Assembly (NCBI RefSeq): GCF_002161285.1
Contig: NZ_NFHH01000017.1
Location: 1-64,000, forward strand
Direction: 5' to 3'
Length of the DNA: 64,000 bases
Source of the DNA: Blautia sp. An81
GTDB taxonomy: Bacteria; Bacillota; Clostridia; Lachnospirales; Lachnospiraceae
Shown here piece by piece: positions 36,103 through 44,759 of this stretch (position 1 is its first letter; every line of letters begins with the position of its first letter). The notes under the pieces are model-generated. The model worked only from the letters and a program-made list of their open reading frames with translations, was not told the origin of the DNA and searched no databases. The translations under genes were made by a program, and so were the position numbers.

Positions 36103-36344
36103 AATGCTCTCCTTTTCATTTGTCCTTTCTGCGGCTAGTATACCGCAAAGCAGAGAGACAGGCAAGCATTTCCGTTTATTCCCGCAAGCAACGAGCTAAA
36201 CCGGCGTGTTTGCATGTCCATTTGGCGACGGCTTATGTTATAAAGGGAAGAGTCGGAAAAGGACTTATATATTGCAAATAATTCTTGAACAGAAACCGGC
36301 CTGGTGCTAAGCTTAATACATACGACTGCTGACAGGAGACAAAC

Positions 36345-37058
36345 ATGAGCGAGAATATAAAAACACTGAAAAAAGCCTTTCTTTGTGCCTTTCCCCATAC
36401 CATACCTATCTTTGCAGGATTCTGGTTTCTGGGCATGACTTACGGCATTTACATGAATGTTTCGGGATTCAGTTTCTGGTATCCCATGGTCATGAGCCTG
36501 ACTATCTTTGCAGGCTCTATAGAATTCGTAGCGGTAAATATGCTTCTGGGAGCTTTTAATCCCCTTCAGGCCCTGGCAATGACCCTGATGATCAACGCCA
36601 GACATTTATTTTACGGGATATCTATGCTGGACAGATTCCGGGGAATGGGATGGAAAAAGATATATCTGATCTTCGGTATGTGCGATGAGACATTCTCTAT
36701 CAATTACACTGCTGAAGTCCCGCCGGATGTAGATCGGGGCTGGTTTATGTTTTTTGTTACTCTGCTGAATCATTTTTACTGGTTTTTCGGAGCCACCCTG
36801 GGAGGGATCTTCGGAGGCCTGATCCATTTCAGCACAGAGGGACTGGACTTTGTAGTAACTGCCATGTTTGTGGTGATCTTCCTGGAGCAATGGCTGAAAG
36901 AGAAAAATTATACCAGCGCCTTAGCCGGCCTGGGAATTTCCCTTCTCTGCCTGGCCACTTTTGGAGCAGAGAGTTTTATCCTTCCGGCTATGGCAGGAAT
37001 CCTTCTGGCACTTTCCTTCCTTCGGAAACCCTTGGAGAAAGGAGGAATGCCCTTATGA
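36345..37058 (+). CDS. azlC: AzlC-family amino-acid exporter subunit
   Basis: A branched-chain amino-acid exporter large subunit. 237 aa with about 6-7 membrane helices. [33 protein letters not shown] and [16 protein letters not shown] match the family. The stop overlaps the azlD start by four bases (ATGA), so the two are translationally coupled. ACAGGAGAC precedes the ATG. Alternative cargo for this family includes other hydrophobic amino acids. Confidence 0.92.
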   Translation: MSENIKTLKKAFLCAFPHTIPIFAGFWFLGMTYGIYMNVSGFSFWYPMVMSLTIFAGSIEFVAVNMLLGAFNPLQALAMTLMINARHLFYGISMLDRFRGMGWKKIYLIFGMCDETFSINYTAEVPPDVDRGWFMFFVTLLNHFYWFFGATLGGIFGGLIHFSTEGLDFVVTAMFVVIFLEQWLKEKNYTSALAGLGISLLCLATFGAESFILPAMAGILLALSFLRKPLEKGGMPL

Positions 37059-37381
37059 CTTTATCACAGGAGATTATTACTATAGGAATGGTAGTCCTGG
37101 GGACCGCCCTTACCAGATATCTGCCCTTTCTTCTCTTTCCGGCAGGAAAGCCAACCCCCAAATATATACAGTATCTGGGGAAAGTGCTCCCCGGGGCGGT
37201 GTTTGGCCTGCTGGTGATCTACAGTCTGCGCAATGTCAGTCCGCTTTCCGGGAGCCATGGCATACCGGAACTGCTGGCTGTTCTGGCAGTGGTCCTTCTC
37301 CATTTGTGGAAACGGCAGATGCTGCTGTCGATTGCGGGAGGAACGGCTCTTTATATGCTTTTGGTACAGATGGTCTTTTAA
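37055..37381 (+). CDS. azlD: AzlD-family small exporter subunit
   Basis: 108 aa with four helices, including [14 protein letters not shown] and [21 protein letters not shown] 37055 overlaps the azlC TGA, and AAAGGAGG lies just upstream. It completes the two-component AzlCD exporter. Confidence 0.92.
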   Translation: MTLSQEIITIGMVVLGTALTRYLPFLLFPAGKPTPKYIQYLGKVLPGAVFGLLVIYSLRNVSPLSGSHGIPELLAVLAVVLLHLWKRQMLLSIAGGTALYMLLVQMVF

Positions 37382-37421
37382 AACGGTGTAAAGAAAAATG
37401 TAACGGATAAGGAGGAAGAAT

Positions 37422-38333
37422 ATGGAGATTAAAGACTGGACTTATGAAGACTTTCCGGAATTTGACCAGCCTGTGGAAGGAGCGGAGGTTCTTTCCACTA
37501 CAGGAGATGAAGTCGGATTTGCTTATTTTCATGATGTGGAATACGCCAACGTGGATGGAATCCCTCTTCATCTTCAGATCATAAAGCCCTTTACCAGAAA
37601 CGAACCGGAGAAAATCTACCCCTGTATAGTGTTTGTCCAGGGGTCTGCCTGGATGAAACAGGATGTTTATGCCAAGATTCCTATGCTGGCCCGGTTGGCG
37701 GGAAAGGGTTATGTGATCGCTGTGGTGGAGTACCGGCATTCAGGACAGGCCTCTTTCCCGGCCCAGGCTCTGGATGCCAGGAATGCTGTGCGCTTTATGC
37801 GGAAAAACAGCAAAAATTATCAGATCGATCCGGAGAAGATTGTAATAGGAGGGGATTCCTCCGGAGGCCATACAGCTATGTTTGCAGGAATCCTTCAGGA
37901 TGATGATCAGGCAACCAATTTGTATCCGGGAATATCAGCCTCAGCGAAGGGGATTTTAAACTATTATGGTTCTGTCAGCGTTATGCTGAAAGACAGTAAT
38001 CCCACTACCATCAATCATCATATGCCGGACAGCCCTGAGGGCATGGAAATGGGGGGAGTGAATCTGAAGGAACGGCCGGATCTGTGCAGGAAACTGTCTG
38101 TGGAATGCAATATTACAGAAGACACAGACCTTCCTCCGGTGCTGATCTTCCATGGGACTAAGGACCGGATCGTGAATACCCGCCAGAGTGTAAATTTGTA
38201 TAGAAGACTGAAAGAAACAGGAAAAGAAGCCTGCCTGTACCTGATCCGGGGAGCGGACCACGGAGGCGCAGAATTCTGGACAGAGGAGGTCTGCGGGATC
38301 GCAGATAGATTTATAAAGAAATGTCTGTCATAA
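37422..38333 (+). CDS. alpha/beta-hydrolase, esterase/lipase type
   Basis: 303 aa with the nucleophile elbow GGDSSGGH near residue 147, an oxyanion segment VFVQGSAW near 70, the Asp in FHGTKDRIV near 250 and the His in RGADHGG near 278. Most like BD-FAE/acetyl-esterase family enzymes acting on acylated sugars. No signal peptide. AAGGAGGAAG precedes the ATG. It stands 40 bases after azlD. Confidence 0.88.
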   Translation: MEIKDWTYEDFPEFDQPVEGAEVLSTTGDEVGFAYFHDVEYANVDGIPLHLQIIKPFTRNEPEKIYPCIVFVQGSAWMKQDVYAKIPMLARLAGKGYVIAVVEYRHSGQASFPAQALDARNAVRFMRKNSKNYQIDPEKIVIGGDSSGGHTAMFAGILQDDDQATNLYPGISASAKGILNYYGSVSVMLKDSNPTTINHHMPDSPEGMEMGGVNLKERPDLCRKLSVECNITEDTDLPPVLIFHGTKDRIVNTRQSVNLYRRLKETGKEACLYLIRGADHGGAEFWTEEVCGIADRFIKKCLS

Positions 38334-38334
38334 A

Positions 38335-38380
38335 AATGCCGCTGCACCACAGCATGAAAAGGCGTGGTGCAGCGGTATTT
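38335..38380 (+). terminator. strong terminator after the esterase gene
   Basis: AAAATGCCGCTGCACCAC pairs with GTGGTGCAGCGGTATTTT across a 14-base loop. Confidence 0.88.
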
Positions 38381-38381
38381 T

Positions 38382-38516
38382 GTGCGATACGTCGGTAGGA
38401 CGACCAACCTGTTTGCACGAGCGGGCATCCGACCGGCAACGGACAGCGAACAGCAATGCCGTGAGCTGGCCGAGATAATAGGCAGAGAAGAAGCCAATGC
38501 TAGCGGCAGCTTCTGA
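38382..38516 (+). other. GC-rich open frame, possible gene remnant (44 aa)
   Basis: From GTG 38382 the frame reads VRYVGRTTNLFARAGIRPAT and continues to a stop at 38514. YVGRTTNL.AR resembles the second motif of GIY-YIG nucleases, but nothing else of that domain is present. There is no ribosome site, and the stretch directly follows a terminator and overlaps the 3' end of the opposing ABC permease. Base composition differs from its surroundings. Probably a fragment, not an active gene. Confidence 0.25.
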
Positions 38517-39150
38517 TAAAAGCCTTCATAGAGACACTGTAGGAGATGATCCCTGTGACTGCCACGATCCCCACTGCGATCCCCCACAGAAGAGGAAGTG
38601 GAAGAATGAGCAGATCCAGTGGATCTATATCCAGAAAAAGATACAGGATATAGGCAGCTGCTGCCAGTAAAACAAAAACGGTATAGAAGATCGTAGAAAT
38701 ATTGATATTTCCAACAAAAGATACCATCACATTGATCAGCGTCATAAATAAAGCGATCAGAAGGCCGCCTGCAAAGATCCCCAGATAGACAGCAGGACTG
38801 TAGGTCCTGTATATAAGGAAATGCAGCACAAGGAAAAGAATCATAACCCCGATGCCGTAAAGCTGATACAGGCAGCAGGAAAGGTATCTGGAAAGGACCA
38901 GCTCTCTTTTGGAAAAGGGAAAGGTCATGGAAAGCATCCGGCCTTTATAGCTGGAGTCCGCCTCTATTAAAGTGATCGGAATGATAGAGGTCTGTGTAGG
39001 CAGATAGAGAAGAACGATGCTCAGCGGACTGAATTTATATTTTCCTAACAGTATGAGAAACATGAGAAAAAACAGTATATCCGGTATAATATTTCCAAGA
39101 AAAGAACGACGGATCTGGGTAATAATATCCCGATAAATTAATCCTGACAT
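38500..39150 (-). CDS. ABC-2 type permease (YtrA-cassette)
   Basis: 216 aa with six hydrophobic helices, no ATP site; the family resembles ABC2_membrane_2. The start overlaps the end of the ATPase gene by 13 bases. With the GntR gene it forms a three-gene cassette like those induced by cell-envelope antibiotics in Bacillus (ytr). A related cassette lies at 55818-57693 in the mobile region. Confidence 0.85.
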   Translation of the reverse strand: MSGLIYRDIITQIRRSFLGNIIPDILFFLMFLILLGKYKFSPLSIVLLYLPTQTSIIPITLIEADSSYKGRMLSMTFPFSKRELVLSRYLSCCLYQLYGIGVMILFLVLHFLIYRTYSPAVYLGIFAGGLLIALFMTLINVMVSFVGNINISTIFYTVFVLLAAAAYILYLFLDIDPLDLLILPLPLLWGIAVGIVAVTGIISYSVSMKAFIRSCR

Positions 39151-40007
39151 GGCAATACCCCCTTTGTGGAAAATAACATGAAATCTTCTAATGTGGCCCG
39201 ATCCATGACCAGATCCTGAAACTGGTTCAGGAGAGCCTGCTTGTTTTTAACCAGCACTTTGCAGGAAAAATCCTCTGGTATATAGGCTTCATAGTCATAT
39301 GGAGAAAGAATCTGGAGAAAATCCTTCCGGCAGCGGAGAATCCCATAGTTGTTTTCAATCTCTTCCATAGAGCGGAAAAACTGCAGCTTTCCCTGATGGA
39401 GAAAGAGGATATAGTCTGCAATCTTATCCAGGTCGCTGGTGATATGGGAAGAAATCAGCACAGAGTGATTTTCGTCCATGACAAATTCCTGCAGAAGTTC
39501 CAGAATCTCATCCCTCATGACGGGGTCCAGCCCTGAGGTGGCTTCGTCCAGGATCAGAAGCTCCGGATGATAGGAGAGAGCCAGGGCAAAATTCAGCTTT
39601 ACCAGCATACCCTTTGAAAAACTTTTGATCTTTTTGTCCAGTGGAAGAGAAAAACGCTCCAGATACTGATGAAATAATCGGCTGTCCCAGTTTTTGTAGA
39701 TTCTTTTATAAGTATTTTCCAGGTCCCTGCAGTAGAGGCGGGGATTCTGATTCAATCCGTCCATGACAAGGCCAACCTTCTGAAGATTTTCCTTCCGGCT
39801 TTCCTGCCAGTTTTTGCCGAAGAGGCGGATTTCTCCGCTGTCCGGAGAGATCATTTCAAATACAGACATCAGTGTGGTGGTCTTTCCTGCCCCATTTTCT
39901 CCTATCATTCCTACGATCATGCCCCGGGGAATCTGAAAGCTTATATGATCCAGGGTAAAATCCTTATACTTTTTTGTAAGCTTATCAACTGAAAGAATTG
40001 GTTCCAT
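39138..40007 (-). CDS. ABC transporter ATPase (YtrA-cassette)
   Basis: 289 aa. Walker A is GENGAGKTTT near residue 38, the signature SFSKGM near 135 and Walker B LLILDEATSGLDP near 153. BcrA/YtrB-like. ATG 40007 is chosen because GAGGAGGAATA stands directly upstream. It is encoded right after the regulator. Probably exports or senses a membrane-active compound. Confidence 0.92.
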   Translation of the reverse strand: MEPILSVDKLTKKYKDFTLDHISFQIPRGMIVGMIGENGAGKTTTLMSVFEMISPDSGEIRLFGKNWQESRKENLQKVGLVMDGLNQNPRLYCRDLENTYKRIYKNWDSRLFHQYLERFSLPLDKKIKSFSKGMLVKLNFALALSYHPELLILDEATSGLDPVMRDEILELLQEFVMDENHSVLISSHITSDLDKIADYILFLHQGKLQFFRSMEEIENNYGILRCRKDFLQILSPYDYEAYIPEDFSCKVLVKNKQALLNQFQDLVMDRATLEDFMLFSTKGVLPCQD

Positions 40008-40008
40008 A

Positions 40009-40383
40009 TTATTCCTCCTCATAAAACATCCGAAGAATCTGGATCATCTGGTCACAGGAAATATGATATTCTTTCCCGATATCAGCCACCTCCATCAGCT
40101 TTTTTTCTGCGATACGGAGATGTTCCTCCCGGATAAAATCCTGATTCTGGGCAGCTACAAAGGTTCCTTTGCCTGCCACGGTTTCAATAAACCCATCCCG
40201 CTGAAGTTCCTCATAAGCATGCTGTGCGGTGATCACACTTACATGAAGGCTTTTGGCCAGTCCCCGGATAGAGGGGAGAGGATCCTTAGGTTTTAGTTCG
40301 CCGCTCATGATCATGGCCTTGATCTGAGTGACAATCTGTTCATAGATGGGCTGACTGTTGCTGCTACTTAAAATAATATTCAT
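40009..40383 (-). CDS. YtrA-subfamily GntR repressor
   Basis: 124 aa: a winged HTH (IYEQIVTQIKAMIMSGELKPKDPLPSIRGLAKSLHVSVITAQHAYEELQRDGFIETVAGKGTFVA) and a short C-terminal dimerisation tail. It is about half identical to the protein at 55818. It almost certainly represses its own promoter through the inverted repeat at 40397-40457. The ligand is unknown. Confidence 0.93.
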   Translation of the reverse strand: MNIILSSSNSQPIYEQIVTQIKAMIMSGELKPKDPLPSIRGLAKSLHVSVITAQHAYEELQRDGFIETVAGKGTFVAAQNQDFIREEHLRIAEKKLMEVADIGKEYHISCDQMIQILRMFYEEE

Positions 40384-40396
40384 CTTTTCACCTCGG

Positions 40397-40465
40397 TGTA
40401 CTTACTGTATATATACTGTACTTGTTTGATAGGTACAGTATATATACAGTAAGTACATTTGTCAA
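40397..40465 (-). promoter_or_regulatory. YtrA operator/promoter: 25-bp perfect inverted repeat
   Basis: On the minus strand TTGACA (40465-40460) and TATACT (40442-40437) are 17 apart. The 25-bp arms at 40397-40421 and 40433-40457 are perfect inverted copies (TGTACTTACTGTATATATAC.. and its complement) separated by 11 bases. The -10 lies inside one arm, so repressor binding would occlude it. Confidence 0.85.
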
Positions 40466-40560
40466 TAGGTTTTATGGAAAATTTTTAAGTCATGGAAAAC
40501 CTGATGTAATTATGATAAAATGAGAAAGAATATTCAGCGCTTGACAGGAGGGAAAGAAAG

Positions 40561-41505
40561 ATGGAGAAAAAATTAAAGTATCTGGTCATAGGAGCCGGGG
40601 GAACCGGAGGACCTATCGGAGGCTATCTTGCGAGAGCAGGAAAAGATGTAACCCTCATCGCCAGGGGCAGACATATGGAGGCAATGAAAGCCCATGGATT
40701 GGAAATTGAGCTGGCAGGGGAATCTTTTGTGGCTCCGGTAAAGGCCTGCTCTATGGAGGAATATAAGGAAACAGCAGATGTGATCTTTGTATGTGTAAAA
40801 GGGTATTCTCTGGAAGAGGCGGCAGAGTTTATTAAGAAAGCAGCGGATGCCCATACCGTTGTGATCCCTATTTTAAATATCTATGGAACCGGAGGAAAGC
40901 TTCAGGAAATGCTGCCGGATATTACCGTCACGGACGGATGTATCTATATTGCATCCCAGATTAAAGAACCTGGAAAAATCCTGATGTCGGGAAAAATCTT
41001 CCGGGTGGTTTATGGTCTTAGAAAAGATACTTCAAAGGAAATAGAAGAAAAAGTCATGCCTGTGCTGAAAAAAGTTGAGGCAGATCTGAAAGCTGCAGAA
41101 ATCCTTCCTGTACTGTCTTCTAATATAGAAAGAGATGCCCTTCAGAAATTCTCTTTTGTTTCACCTATGGCTGCTGTGGGAGCATGCTATGAGGCTCCGG
41201 CTGCTGTAATGCAGGAAGGCGGAGAGAAGAGGGAAACCTTTATAGAGCTTATAAAGGAGATCCAGAAAATCGCATCTGCTATGGCTGTGGAGCTGCCGGA
41301 AAACATTGTGGAGATTAACCTGCAGATCATGGATGACCTGGCCCCTACGGCAAGCTCTTCTATGCAGAGAGACATTGCCGCAGGCAAACAGTCAGAAGTT
41401 GACGGTCTGATCTATCAGGTAGTGCGGCTGGGCAAACAGTACCAGGTAGATGTGCCGGTATACGAAGAAATCGGAGAAAAGCTGAGGGAAAGACTTGGAA
41501 ATTAA
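40561..41505 (+). CDS. ketopantoate reductase family (PanE/ApbA) oxidoreductase
   Basis: The N-terminal Rossmann segment is YLVIGAGGTGGPIGGYLARAGKDVTLIARG, with the basic RGR favouring NADPH. The C-terminal helical domain ends KQSEVDGLIYQVVRLGKQY, with the catalytic-type Lys/Glu positions of the family. 314 aa fits. It may reduce 2-dehydropantoate for coenzyme A or a related 2-oxo acid; many paralogues are not true PanE. ACAGGAGG precedes the ATG. The rlmD start overlaps its end by 11 bases. Confidence 0.88.
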   Translation: MEKKLKYLVIGAGGTGGPIGGYLARAGKDVTLIARGRHMEAMKAHGLEIELAGESFVAPVKACSMEEYKETADVIFVCVKGYSLEEAAEFIKKAADAHTVVIPILNIYGTGGKLQEMLPDITVTDGCIYIASQIKEPGKILMSGKIFRVVYGLRKDTSKEIEEKVMPVLKKVEADLKAAEILPVLSSNIERDALQKFSFVSPMAAVGACYEAPAAVMQEGGEKRETFIELIKEIQKIASAMAVELPENIVEINLQIMDDLAPTASSSMQRDIAAGKQSEVDGLIYQVVRLGKQYQVDVPVYEEIGEKLRERLGN

Positions 41506-42694
41506 AGAAAAGCACACAGAAAAAGCATATAAAGCATATAAGGAAAAGGAACAGCTTTCCTGTCCTCTTTTAAAGCAGGGATGCGGGGGCTGTCCCATGC
41601 TTGCGCTTCCTTATGAAGAGCAGCTTCGAAAAAAACAAAAAAAGATAAAAAAACTTCTGGGGAATTTCGGAAAACCACAGCCCATTATTGGAATGGAAAA
41701 TCCCTGGCATTATCGGAATAAAGCAATTTCTACCTTTACCTATGCCCAGGGCAGACAGGTGAAGAGCGGAATCTATGTCCAGGGAACCCACCATGTAATT
41801 CCCGTAGAAAACTGCCTGCTGCATCATCCGGCACTGGACGAAGCTGTCAGAGCCGTGAGGAAGGCAGTGCGGGAATTTAAGTATCCGGTCTATGATGAGG
41901 ACAGGAAAACAGGGCTAGTCCGTCATATTCTGGTCCGCCACAGTCTTGCAGAGGACCAGGTCCTGGCTGCGCTGGTCACTTCTTCTCCAGTGCTGCCGGG
42001 CGCCAAAGCTTTCGCAAAAAGGGTCCGCCAGCTCTGTCCAAGGATCACTACTCTTGTACAGAATATTAATGAGCGTTCTACCAGTGCTGTGTTGGGCTAT
42101 AAAGAGAGAATCCTATATGGAAAAGGATATATCCAGGATACACTCTGCGGTATCCGGTTCAGAATCTCAGGCTCCAGTTTTTATCAGATCAATCCGGTAC
42201 AGACAGAGATTCTTTACAGAACTGCTGTGGAAGCGGCAGGACTGGACAAAAGCCAGACTGTGCTGGACGCCTATTGCGGAGTGGGAACCATCGGTCTTTC
42301 CGCAGCTTCCAGAGCAAAAAAGGTTATAGGAGTGGAATTAAATAAAAGCGCTGTAAGATGTGCCTGGGAAAATGCCAGGGAAAACGGAATCCAGAACGCC
42401 CAGTTTCTCTGCGCAGACGCTACAGATTTTATCCGGAAAATGGCTGCAAAAGGGGAGCGGGCAGACGTAGTATTTATGGACCCGCCCCGGGCCGGAAGTA
42501 CGCCGGAGTTTTTGCGGGCAGTGTCCTCCATGAGACCGGAGAAGATCGTATATGTATCCTGCAATCCGGAAACCCAGAAAAGAGACTTAGAGCTGCTGAC
42601 AAAAGACGGGTGGCAGGTGAAGCTGATCCAGGGAGTGGATATGTTTCCGCATACGGAGGGGATAGAGACGGTGGTGTCTCTGGCCCGGAAATAG
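41495..42694 (+). CDS. rlmD: 23S rRNA (uracil-C5)-methyltransferase, RlmD/RumA-like, TRAM-less
   Basis: SAM-dependent m5U methylation of 23S rRNA. The Fe-S cysteines are CPLLKQGCGGCP near residue 24 and one in VENCLLHH. SAM motif DAYCGVGTIGL is near 255, DPPRAG near 328 and the catalytic Cys in YVSCNPET near 350. The usual N-terminal TRAM domain is absent. The start is TTG 41495, inside the end of the preceding gene. The 3' end (FPHTEGIETVV) is a known kind of insertion site for conjugative elements, and integrase DNA begins just beyond it. Confidence 0.9.
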   Translation: MEIKEKHTEKAYKAYKEKEQLSCPLLKQGCGGCPMLALPYEEQLRKKQKKIKKLLGNFGKPQPIIGMENPWHYRNKAISTFTYAQGRQVKSGIYVQGTHHVIPVENCLLHHPALDEAVRAVRKAVREFKYPVYDEDRKTGLVRHILVRHSLAEDQVLAALVTSSPVLPGAKAFAKRVRQLCPRITTLVQNINERSTSAVLGYKERILYGKGYIQDTLCGIRFRISGSSFYQINPVQTEILYRTAVEAAGLDKSQTVLDAYCGVGTIGLSAASRAKKVIGVELNKSAVRCAWENARENGIQNAQFLCADATDFIRKMAAKGERADVVFMDPPRAGSTPEFLRAVSSMRPEKIVYVSCNPETQKRDLELLTKDGWQVKLIQGVDMFPHTEGIETVVSLARK

Positions 42695-42731
42695 GCGGGA
42701 CTACAGCATTTCTATGGCTGAGTTCAGTGTA

Positions 42732-42753
42732 TTTGCCACCCATTTGCCACCCA
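42732..42753. repeat. tandem 11-bp repeat next to the element end
   Basis: TTTGCCACCCA occurs twice in direct succession. Short direct repeats of this type beside integrase genes often serve as arm-type integrase binding sites; that role is inference. Confidence 0.5.
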
Positions 42754-42780
42754 GAGAATTAAACTTAGTAGTAAATAGTC

Positions 42781-42824
42781 AAGAACGGCTGAACACATTG
42801 AACAGTGAATAGGCCGTTCTTTTT
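42781..42824 (+). terminator. terminator at the rlmD/element junction
   Basis: AAGAACGGC (42781-42789) pairs with GCCGTTCTT (42813-42821), followed by TTT on the plus strand. It lies between rlmD and the opposing integrase remnant. Confidence 0.7.
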
Positions 42825-42990
42825 ATGCTTGTGTGGCCTTTTCAAATATGTCAACAGCATTTTGCTGCATTACATTAGTATTAAATGTATAAGTCTGTAA
42901 TGTAGTCTTTATATCCTTGTGACCTAACCGCTCCATAACGGTTTTGGGATTTACACCATTCTCTGCCAGGATAGTTCCATGTGTGTGCCG
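42823..42990 (-). pseudogene. tyrosine integrase, C-terminal remnant
   Basis: The minus strand reads RHTHGTILAENGVNPKTVME and on through RLGHKDIKTTLQTYTFNT, the box II region with RHTHGT and LGH; the catalytic Tyr is probably in LQTYTF. In the same frame a TAA stands immediately before RHTHGT (42991-42993), and the rest of the protein is missing. So the integrase has been cut and joined to other element DNA. It cannot work alone. Confidence 0.8.
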
Positions 42991-43247
42991 TTACGGTATA
43001 ATAACGACAAACGGAAAAAGCCTTGATTTTCAAGGGGTTTGAGCGTTTGCCGTCATTTATTCAATTCCTTTTCCAAGTTGAAATCTGACGAGAAAAATAT
43101 CGAAAAAAGGAGGCTGTTTCATTAACGACAAAATTTAATAGCGCCAGCGGTCCGGTGTATTGCCTGGCCGCTGATTGCCGTGGGCGTTTCACTTTTATAG
43201 GTGGGCGTCCTTTTTTTGTACTCATTTTCAGGAGAAAGGAGATTCAC
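42991..43247. other. non-coding element leader with two hairpins
   Basis: The stretch contains CAGCGG (43145-43150) pairing with CCGCTG (43168-43173), and a GGGCG...CGTCC hairpin followed by seven Ts (43182-43217), a terminator-like attenuator before the first element gene. AAAAGGAGG at 43104-43112 has no good gene after it. Otherwise nothing recognisable. Confidence 0.45.
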
Positions 43248-43772
43248 ATGGAACTGAACGAAATGGAAAAGCGCCTGATATTCCAGACGGAAGGCTATGG
43301 GAAATCAGATGTCACATATGAGCTGCGCATGTGCCTCCCCTATATACCGGACCCGGTAAGGAGGAAAACGGCGGCGGAGCTTGTGCGAAAGCTGGATGCC
43401 ATGCCGGAAAAAGACTGCCTGGCTCTTATTCAGGATATTCGGAAAAACTACCGGATTCCGGCAGGGCCTAAGACGATGGGGGAACTACTGGCGGAGGCCA
43501 GGCAGAAATCCGGTGCGGAGAAATTGAAGGGGCATGACATCATGGCCCTGGAACGCTTCGACCCGGAAGTAAAGCACATGATCGTCTTTGACGTGCTTTC
43601 AGGTAATGCCCCTGTCGGGGATAAAGGAGATAAGATGCGCCTGTTCCTTACGAATGTCGGCTACCAAAAATTCATAGACAGCCAGGAACGGGGCGAAGTC
43701 AAATTGAAAAACCATGCGAAGGTTGCGCCGGGCGGCCATCTGCACTATGACCGCAGGGACCGCGCCTTGTAG
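43248..43772 (+). CDS. conserved element protein with TTRAP-like N-terminal part
   Basis: 174 aa. Residues 30-70 (PDPVRRKTAAELVRKLDAMPEKDCLALIQDIRKNYRIP) resemble the transposon-transfer-assisting protein encoded at 60033 (RKLDAIPEPECRRFIGDTKQ). The C-terminal half (RLFLTNVGYQKFIDSQERGEVKLKNHAKV) is unrecognised and very basic at its end. AAAGGAG precedes ATG 43248. First gene of module 1. Confidence 0.65.
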   Translation: MELNEMEKRLIFQTEGYGKSDVTYELRMCLPYIPDPVRRKTAAELVRKLDAMPEKDCLALIQDIRKNYRIPAGPKTMGELLAEARQKSGAEKLKGHDIMALERFDPEVKHMIVFDVLSGNAPVGDKGDKMRLFLTNVGYQKFIDSQERGEVKLKNHAKVAPGGHLHYDRRDRAL

Positions 43773-43801
43773 CCCGGAGGGAAAGGAAGGAGGTTTTTGT
43801 T

Positions 43802-44674
43802 ATGGCTGTATTCCGGGTAGAAAAAACAAAGGACTTCACGATCATGTGCAACCACCACCTGCGCAATACGGAACTGTCCTTAAAGGCAAAGGGGCTTCTC
43901 TCGCTCATGCTGTCGCTGCCGGAAGATTGGGACTATACCACAAAGGGGCTCGCCCATATCTGCAAGGACGGCGTGGATTCAATCACTACCGCCCTGAAAG
44001 AGCTGGAGCGGCACGGGTACCTCACCAGGCAGCGCCTCCGCTATGAGAACGGGCAGCTCGGAGACATCGAGTATACGATCCATGAAAAGCCTGTAAATGC
44101 TGAAAAACAGGAGGATTCACCTAAACGGGAAAATCCAAGACAGGTAAATCCAGGACAGGCAAAACCTGAACAGGGGGAACCTGGACAGGGAAATCCCGCA
44201 CAATTAAATACTAATTCATTAAAAACTAAAAAATCAAAAACGGATATATCAAGGACCCATCCATCAATCTATCCGTCAGGGCCGGAGGCGGCAGGCCGTT
44301 CGGATGGGATGGATCGGATAGAGCTGGCAGACGCTTACCGTGAAATCCTGAAAGAAAATATTGAGTATGGCTGTATGGTTTCCCGGTATGGGAAAGAACG
44401 CTTAGACGAGACGGTGGAGCTTATGCTTGAAGTGGTTTTATCCAAACGTCCATATATCCGTATCGCCGGGGATGATTTTCCCAGGGAGGTGGTAAAGGGC
44501 CGCTTCCTGAAAATCAATTCCGGCCACCTGGAGTATGTCTTTGACTGCATTGACAGGAACACCACGAAAGTCGGGAACATCAAGGCATACCTGCTGGCGG
44601 CGCTCTATAATGCCCCGGCAACAATGGACAGCTATTACCGTGCAGAGGTCAACCATGACCTGTACGGCTGTTAG
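43802..44674 (+). CDS. HTH/DUF6017-type replication-initiator-like protein
   Basis: 290 aa. The N-terminal winged HTH (LSLKAKGLLSLMLSLPEDWDYTTKGLAHICKDGVDSITTALKELERHGYL) is the replication-initiator type. A linker of Pro/Gln/Gly repeats follows (about 111-135), then a C-terminal helical domain (YREILKENIEYGCMVSRYG...VGNIKAYLLAALYNAP) matching DUF6017 of Tn1549-like elements. It probably helps element replication or partition. AAGGAGG precedes the ATG. A terminator follows directly. Confidence 0.8.
   Translation: MAVFRVEKTKDFTIMCNHHLRNTELSLKAKGLLSLMLSLPEDWDYTTKGLAHICKDGVDSITTALKELERHGYLTRQRLRYENGQLGDIEYTIHEKPVNAEKQEDSPKRENPRQVNPGQAKPEQGEPGQGNPAQLNTNSLKTKKSKTDISRTHPSIYPSGPEAAGRSDGMDRIELADAYREILKENIEYGCMVSRYGKERLDETVELMLEVVLSKRPYIRIAGDDFPREVVKGRFLKINSGHLEYVFDCIDRNTTKVGNIKAYLLAALYNAPATMDSYYRAEVNHDLYGC
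44132..44206 (+). repeat. five 15-bp repeats encoding a pentapeptide linker
   Basis: The in-frame units encode NPRQV, NPGQA, KPEQG, EPGQG and NPAQL, forming a flexible linker between the two domains of the initiator-like protein. Confidence 0.7.
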
Positions 44675-44695
44675 GCGCCTTCCGGCGTCTTTTTT
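44673..44695 (+). terminator. short terminator after the DUF6017 gene
   Basis: AGGCGCC and GGCGTCT flank TTCC and are followed by six Ts. Confidence 0.7.
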
Positions 44696-44720
44696 CATCA
44701 CAGAAAGGAGGCGGGGCACG

Positions 44721-44759
44721 ATGAAAAGAATTTCTGTGCCGGTGTCATGCCCGGCGTAA
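44721..44759 (+). CDS. 12-codon leader frame overlapping the toprim gene start
   Basis: AAAGGAGGCGGGG stands before an ATG at 44721 that encodes MKRISVPVSCPA and stops at 44757-44759, overlapping the toprim ATG (44747) in another frame. The good ribosome site belongs to this short frame, so translation of the toprim gene may be coupled to it. It may also be a chance frame. Confidence 0.35.
   Translation: MKRISVPVSCPA

Noticed and set aside
36103..36345. T-box leader for proS
   Set aside because: No AGGGTGGnACCGCG-type sequence on the minus strand.
42732..42753. Two TTTGCCACCCA copies as a CRISPR
   Set aside because: Directly adjacent copies without spacers; better explained as integrase arm sites.
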